A stretch of DNA of 9,316 bases. Source: an uncultured Gammaproteobacteria bacterium. Its GTDB lineage: Bacteria > Pseudomonadota > Gammaproteobacteria > UBA9214. The position numbers were made by a program, and so were the translations under genes. Each line of letters begins with the position of its first letter. Position 1 is the stretch's first letter. The stretch is taken from NCBI GenBank assembly GCA_905480305.1, contig CAJQPV010000119.1, positions 1 to 9,316 on the forward strand, in the 5' to 3' direction. The notes beneath the pieces were generated by a model. It did no database searches. It was not told the DNA's origin and saw only the letters and a list, made by a program, of their open reading frames with translations. Positions 7,142 through 9,316 of the stretch are shown piece by piece.

Positions 7142-7183
7142 AAAGCCCGTTTGGCGGCCACTAAAGCACTGCCCTGAATTAGA

Positions 7184-7213
7184 AATATATTCTTATATTT
7201 CAATTAATAACAA
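7184..7213 (-). promoter_or_regulatory. Sigma70-like promoter for glgC and the small ORF before it
   Basis: In an AT-rich stretch, the minus strand has TTGTTA (7213-7208, 4 of 6 to the -35 consensus), an 18-base spacer, and TATATT (7189-7184, 5 of 6 to the -10 consensus). Transcription would begin near 7177, about 36 bases before the small ORF and about 208 before glgC. AT-rich DNA yields such matches by chance, so this is a moderate call. Confidence 0.45.
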
Positions 7214-7245
7214 ATATTTCTGAAATCATTCAAGCATTGGCATAC

Positions 7246-7275
7246 AGCATGCATATAAGAATATCGTTGCATGCT
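7246..7275. repeat. Inverted repeat in the divergent intergenic region
   Basis: Perfect 8-base arms AGCATGCA and TGCATGCT flank 14 AT-rich bases. A TATAAG (7254-7259), a plausible plus-strand -10, begins right after the left arm, so the repeat could be an operator over a promoter for the small plus-strand genes that start at 7315. No good -35 hexamer was found at normal spacing. Confidence 0.35.
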
Positions 7276-7314
7276 TGATTACTTGACCAGGGTTTCCCTG
7301 TGGAGATAGCAGCC

Positions 7315-7413
7315 ATGACCGAAAACATTCACCGCCTTGCACTACTACTGTGCAAGTGTATTTCCCTTTGCCGGTTTCACGGGGTGCAGGAACATCCCGG
7401 ACATAATGTGTGA
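7315..7413 (+). CDS. Small ORF with a ribosome site, 32 residues, function unknown
   Basis: A 32-codon ORF starting MTENIHRLALLLCKC, with GGAG eight bases before the ATG. The first half is a short Leu-rich stretch with Cys residues and the second half is polar. It ends just inside the next small ORF in another frame (7406-7510), whose hydrophobic helix looks more protein-like. Either the two are a translationally coupled pair, or one gene of about 65 codons is broken or shifted between the frames. I do not recognise it. Confidence 0.3.
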   Translation: MTENIHRLALLLCKCISLCRFHGVQEHPGHNV

Positions 7414-7510
7414 TGACTGGCTGACATGCATGTTTGCCGGGCTGGCACTATCAGCCCTGGCAGCAGCTGTGCCGCTGTTACTGTACTGGCTGTGGATCGG
7501 CCTGACCTGA
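7406..7510 (+). CDS. Small single-span membrane protein candidate, 34 residues
   Basis: The ATG at 7406 lies inside the end of the preceding ORF (8-base overlap, different frame). The peptide starts MCDDWLTCMFAGLAL. Residues about 6-33 form one strong hydrophobic helix rich in Ala, Leu and Trp (LSALAAAVPLLLYWLWIGL), typical of small membrane proteins. No ribosome site stands in front of it, so translation would depend on the upstream ORF or on a frameshift. The frame is open upstream to about 7317 without an ATG, consistent with a former longer N-terminus. No family recognised. Confidence 0.32.
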   Translation: MCDDWLTCMFAGLALSALAAAVPLLLYWLWIGLT

Positions 7511-7583
7511 CATACAGCAGTAACACATAGATGCCATATATCCATGGAAAGATTTTCGCAGGATTGCATGATCAGGAGATCAC

Positions 7584-7811
7584 ATGCCGGATTTTTTTAA
7601 GCAGTTAACACAACGGGCACGAAGCTGCCCTGTTGCCTGTTTCGTGAAAGTAATTTTTCTGCTGCTGTTTATTATCGCAGTCGCTATCGCCTGTTTCTTC
7701 CAGTTTGCCATGTCGAAGCATGAGTATGCCGGATTTGTCATCGCCATCGGCTATGTTGCAGTGCTGGCTCTTGTTACCCACAGAAACTGCAGGCTGAAGC
7801 CGGGCAGGTGA
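7584..7811 (+). CDS. Small two-span inner membrane protein, function unknown
   Basis: A 75-residue protein starting MPDFFKQLTQRARSC. The ATG at 7584 has AGGAG about six bases upstream, a good site. Helix one is about residues 22-43 (VIFLLLFIIAVAIACFFQF), followed by a short SKHEY turn and helix two at about 48-65 (YAGFVIAIGYVAVLALV). The N-terminus (K, R, R) and the C-terminus (HRNCRLKPGR) are both basic, so by the positive-inside rule both ends should face the cytoplasm with the turn in the periplasm. It is the best-supported gene of the small-protein cluster. No recognised family, and no operon partner of known function. After its TGA, the same reading frame stays open for 62 sense codons to 7997. 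Confidence 0.6.
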   Translation: MPDFFKQLTQRARSCPVACFVKVIFLLLFIIAVAIACFFQFAMSKHEYAGFVIAIGYVAVLALVTHRNCRLKPGR

Positions 7812-7844
7812 CTAGCCAGACTGTGGCTGCTTCAGGCAGCAGCT

Positions 7845-8000
7845 ATGCTTGTCACCACCTGTAGCGGCCTGACTTCGCCGCAACATTGCTCATCTTCCGG
7901 TTTGCCTGCACCCCGCCTGATTCAGGATTGCGCTGGCGTTCATAAAGAAACCAATGAACCTGAACGCGGAGTTCAAGGGTTCAGCGTACTTGAAGCCTGA
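7845..8000 (+). CDS. Possible small ORF, 51 residues, weakly supported
   Basis: The ATG at 7845 opens a 51-codon ORF starting MLVTTCSGL, in the same frame as the two-span membrane protein and reached through its stop codon. Counting the codons just after that stop, the stretch LWLLQAAAMLVTTC resembles a short lipoprotein-type signal sequence, but only a CTG could start it and the residue before Cys is Thr rather than Gly, Ala or Ser. The rest is polar with Pro, Ser and Gly. No convincing ribosome site. It may be non-coding or the decayed tail of an older gene. Confidence 0.2.
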   Translation: MLVTTCSGLTSPQHCSSSGLPAPRLIQDCAGVHKETNEPERGVQGFSVLEA

Positions 8001-8080
8001 CAAAAACTCTTAAAAATTCACCATCAGGAACTGATCGATCGATCACTGACCCGAACGGTATTTACTTAATAATTTTTGCC

Positions 8081-8160
8081 CCGGAAGCACACGGAAATAC
8101 ATGCAAGAAAAATGCCTTGCTTGATAGAATATTTCCGTGTAATTCCGTGTGCTTCCGTGG
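8081..8160. repeat. Inverted repeat with a 10-base period (TTCCGTGT units)
   Basis: The right side carries three tandem 10-base units ending in TTCCGTGT, TTCCGTGT and TTCCGTGG (8133-8160). The left side carries two units in opposite orientation (CGGAAGCAC, ACGGAAATA). CGGAAGCACACGGAA (8082-8096) is a perfect 15-base reverse complement of 8143-8157, and an alternative 11-base pairing joins 8089-8099 with 8130-8140. Inside, GCAAG and CTTGC (8103-8107, 8116-8120) can form a smaller stem. This is probably a member of a dispersed intergenic repeat family. Confidence 0.7.
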
Positions 8161-8268
8161 CTAAACAGGTTTTTTAAATAACACCCTTGAGTAAGTGCGA
8201 TTAAACACTGAGCCTTTTGGTTTCTATGATTTTGGAATTTTTTAAGGGTAATTTTCGCTATGACCGCA

Positions 8269-8294
8269 AATCAACAGGGTCAGACCCATTGATT
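8269..8294. repeat. REP-like palindrome around GGGTCAGACCC
   Basis: Perfect inner arms GGGTC and GACCC surround a single A, and outer arms AATCAA (8269-8274) and TTGATT (8289-8294) pair with a one-base bulge. From memory, GGGTCWGACCC with flanking TTGATT is common near IS200-like REP-associated transposases (RAYTs) in marine gammaproteobacteria. No transposase is present here, so it would be an orphan or remnant repeat. Confidence 0.55.
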
Positions 8295-8345
8295 TAGGAT
8301 TGCAGGGCGACGCTGTGTATACTCTGCTAGCCATCAATACCGCGC

Positions 8346-8519
8346 ATGGACAAGGCAAGGCGCCGGCCTTCTGAAGAAGCTTCTTCAGAGCGGAACCAGG
8401 TGCTAATCGGCTTGTTTGGGCAGAGGCCACAAGATGTAATTTTTCTTCTGGTCGGTGGGCAATTCAAGCTGCCATTGGGTGGATTCTTGCTCTGGATCAG
8501 CTTAGTAGCCCTTCTGTGA
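8346..8519 (+). other. Doubtful 57-codon ORF, possible fragment
   Basis: ATG at 8346, peptide starting MDKARRRPSEEASS, with a polar basic N-terminus and a hydrophobic C-terminal segment (about residues 42-57, LPLGGFLLWISLVALL). No ribosome site. It begins just after the REP-like palindrome and spans the 20-base palindrome. It could be a decayed gene fragment carried with the repeat, or chance. I do not recognise it. Confidence 0.15.
8370..8389. repeat. 20-base perfect palindrome
   Basis: TCTGAAGAAGCTTCTTCAGA is perfectly self-complementary with no spacer. It is about 215 bases upstream of the GH3 start. Symmetry of this length fits a dimeric repressor operator. With no loop, it is less suited to forming an RNA hairpin. 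Confidence 0.5.
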
Positions 8520-8603
8520 GAGCTGAATTTTTTCTGGAACGGATAAAGTGGCTGAATTGAAATCGGGTTCACCTTCTCGAACGACGCCAAATCCAAAGAT
8601 ATC

Positions 8604-9316
8604 ATGTACCCAAAAAACTGCTTCGAAGAATCATGTGCCTGGGCAGAGGGTATTCTCTCTCAAATGACCCTCGACGAAAAATGCGACTATGTGGGGGGAG
8701 AGAACATCTTTTACACCAAGGCCATCGAGCGGCTTGGCGTGAAGCGGGTCATGATGAGCGATGCGACCGCTGGCATCCATCTGCGCCAGCGTTTTAACGA
8801 GTTCACTTACCAGAACCCGATCGAGAAATCGACTGCGTTCCCTTGTCCGCTACAGCTCTCCGCGACCTGGAACCCGGAGCTTTCCGAAATGTATGCCCGG
8901 AGTGTGGCCGAGGAATCTCTCGCGGCGGGCGTGGGTATCTTGCTCGGACCCGGCTTCAATATCTATCGTCAGTCCCAGTGCGGGCGAAATTTCGAGTATT
9001 TCGGCGAGGACCCGTTTCTGACTTCCCGCATGATCGAGAAGTACATCAAGGGTGCTCAGGACACCGGCGTGGTTGCGACCATTAAACATTTCGTTGCCAA
9101 CAACACCGACTACTTCCGCCGCAAGAGTAACTCCGTCCTCGATCAGCGTACGCTCAACGAAATCTACATGCCCGCCTTCAAGGCAGGGATCGATGCCGGC
9201 GTGCTGGCGACCATGACTTCCTACAATCTTGTTAACGGCGAATGGGCCGGGCAGAGCGAAGCGGTGATCAAGGGTTTGCTTCGCGATCAACTCGGATTCA
9301 AGTGGCTGGTCATGAC
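8604..9316 (+). CDS. GH3-family beta-glucosidase-like glycoside hydrolase (N-terminal part, cut by window edge)
   Basis: The first 237 residues of a glycoside hydrolase family 3 protein, which removes beta-linked glucose or related sugars from oligosaccharides or glucosides. Visible features are the GH3 opening AEGILSQMTLDEK (14-26), the substrate-binding Asp53 in MMSDATAGIHLR (50-61; family form MSDGPxGVR), FPCPLQLSATWNPEL (79-93), LLGPGFNIYR (113-122), GRNFEYFGEDPFL (127-139), and the Lys-His pair KHFVANN (161-167). The window ends at GFKWLVM, just before the expected nucleophile motif SDW. The ATG at 8604 is the first in frame after a stop at about 8552. It has a weak ribosome site, and the later ATG at 8664 lies inside the conserved opening. 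No signal peptide, so the product is probably cytoplasmic. Direction and position set it apart from the gpg/gln block, and the upstream DNA is repeat-rich. Confidence 0.92.
   Translation, partial: MYPKNCFEESCAWAEGILSQMTLDEKCDYVGGENIFYTKAIERLGVKRVMMSDATAGIHLRQRFNEFTYQNPIEKSTAFPCPLQLSATWNPELSEMYARSVAEESLAAGVGILLGPGFNIYRQSQCGRNFEYFGEDPFLTSRMIEKYIKGAQDTGVVATIKHFVANNTDYFRRKSNSVLDQRTLNEIYMPAFKAGIDAGVLATMTSYNLVNGEWAGQSEAVIKGLLRDQLGFKWLVM

Larger units (their letters stand above)
8001..8603. other. Gene-poor repeat-rich stretch
   Basis: About 600 bases without a convincing gene. They hold a 14-base palindrome TGATCGATCGATCA (8032-8045), the TTCCGTGT repeat cluster, a REP-like palindrome around GGGTCAGACCC, a 57-codon ORF without a ribosome site, and a 20-base palindrome. 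The stretch looks like accumulated small mobile or repetitive DNA between the small-gene cluster and the GH3 gene. Confidence 0.6.

Noticed and set aside
8081..8160. CRISPR array
   Set aside because: Repeat units are only 10 bases, with no 28-37 base repeats, no unique spacers and no cas genes in the window.
8850..9290. 146-codon minus-strand ORF at the right end
   Set aside because: Antisense of the GH3 gene, which shows a continuous family pattern on the plus strand.

Overview
The window looks like the chromosome of a Gram-negative bacterium, probably a gammaproteobacterium from a saline or nutrient-variable habitat. I infer this from the gene families, the sigma54/NtrC control of a glutamine synthetase, and the compatible-solute genes. 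I could not run a taxonomic search, so the lineage is a guess.

Layout. Positions 1-7141 form a left-pointing (minus strand) block. In transcription order it holds: a 42-codon candidate small gene (7013-7141); glgC, ADP-glucose pyrophosphorylase (5743-6969); a 360-base regulatory region (5383-5742) with an NtrC-like enhancer, a near-consensus sigma54 promoter and a structured leader; glnN, type III glutamine synthetase (3208-5382); a strong intrinsic terminator (3148-3178); a 41-codon small gene with an excellent ribosome binding site (2965-3090); and gpgP (2092-2937), gpgS (876-2099) and a GH13_18 sugar phosphorylase cut by the window edge (1-863). The last three are tightly packed and form one operon.

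How the genes work together. GpgS joins an NDP-glucose to 3-phosphoglycerate. GpgP removes the phosphate to give glucosylglycerate. The phosphorylase probably splits that solute back to glucose-1-phosphate and glycerate. GlgC makes ADP-glucose from glucose-1-phosphate, and ADP-glucose is a known GpgS donor, so the block could encode a closed synthesis and recovery cycle. Glucosylglycerate is a nitrogen-free osmolyte that bacteria accumulate when salt stress coincides with nitrogen limitation. A nitrogen-regulated glutamine synthetase in the middle of the cluster fits that physiology. The terminator after glnN implies that the solute operon has its own promoter.

Positions 7142-8603 are an accessory stretch on the plus side. 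It starts with a divergent AT-rich promoter region, then small candidate membrane-protein genes (the 75-residue one at 7584-7811 is the best). From about 8001 to 8603 there is no convincing gene, but there are several inverted repeats, including a REP/RAYT-like palindrome and a 20-base perfect palindrome. A plus-strand GH3 beta-glucosidase-family gene starts at 8604 and runs off the right edge.

The most interesting points are the NtrC/sigma54 control region with its long leader hairpin ahead of glnN, the nitrogen/ADP-glucose/glucosylglycerate gene grouping, and two unannotated small cysteine-containing ORFs placed directly ahead of the gpg operon and glgC.
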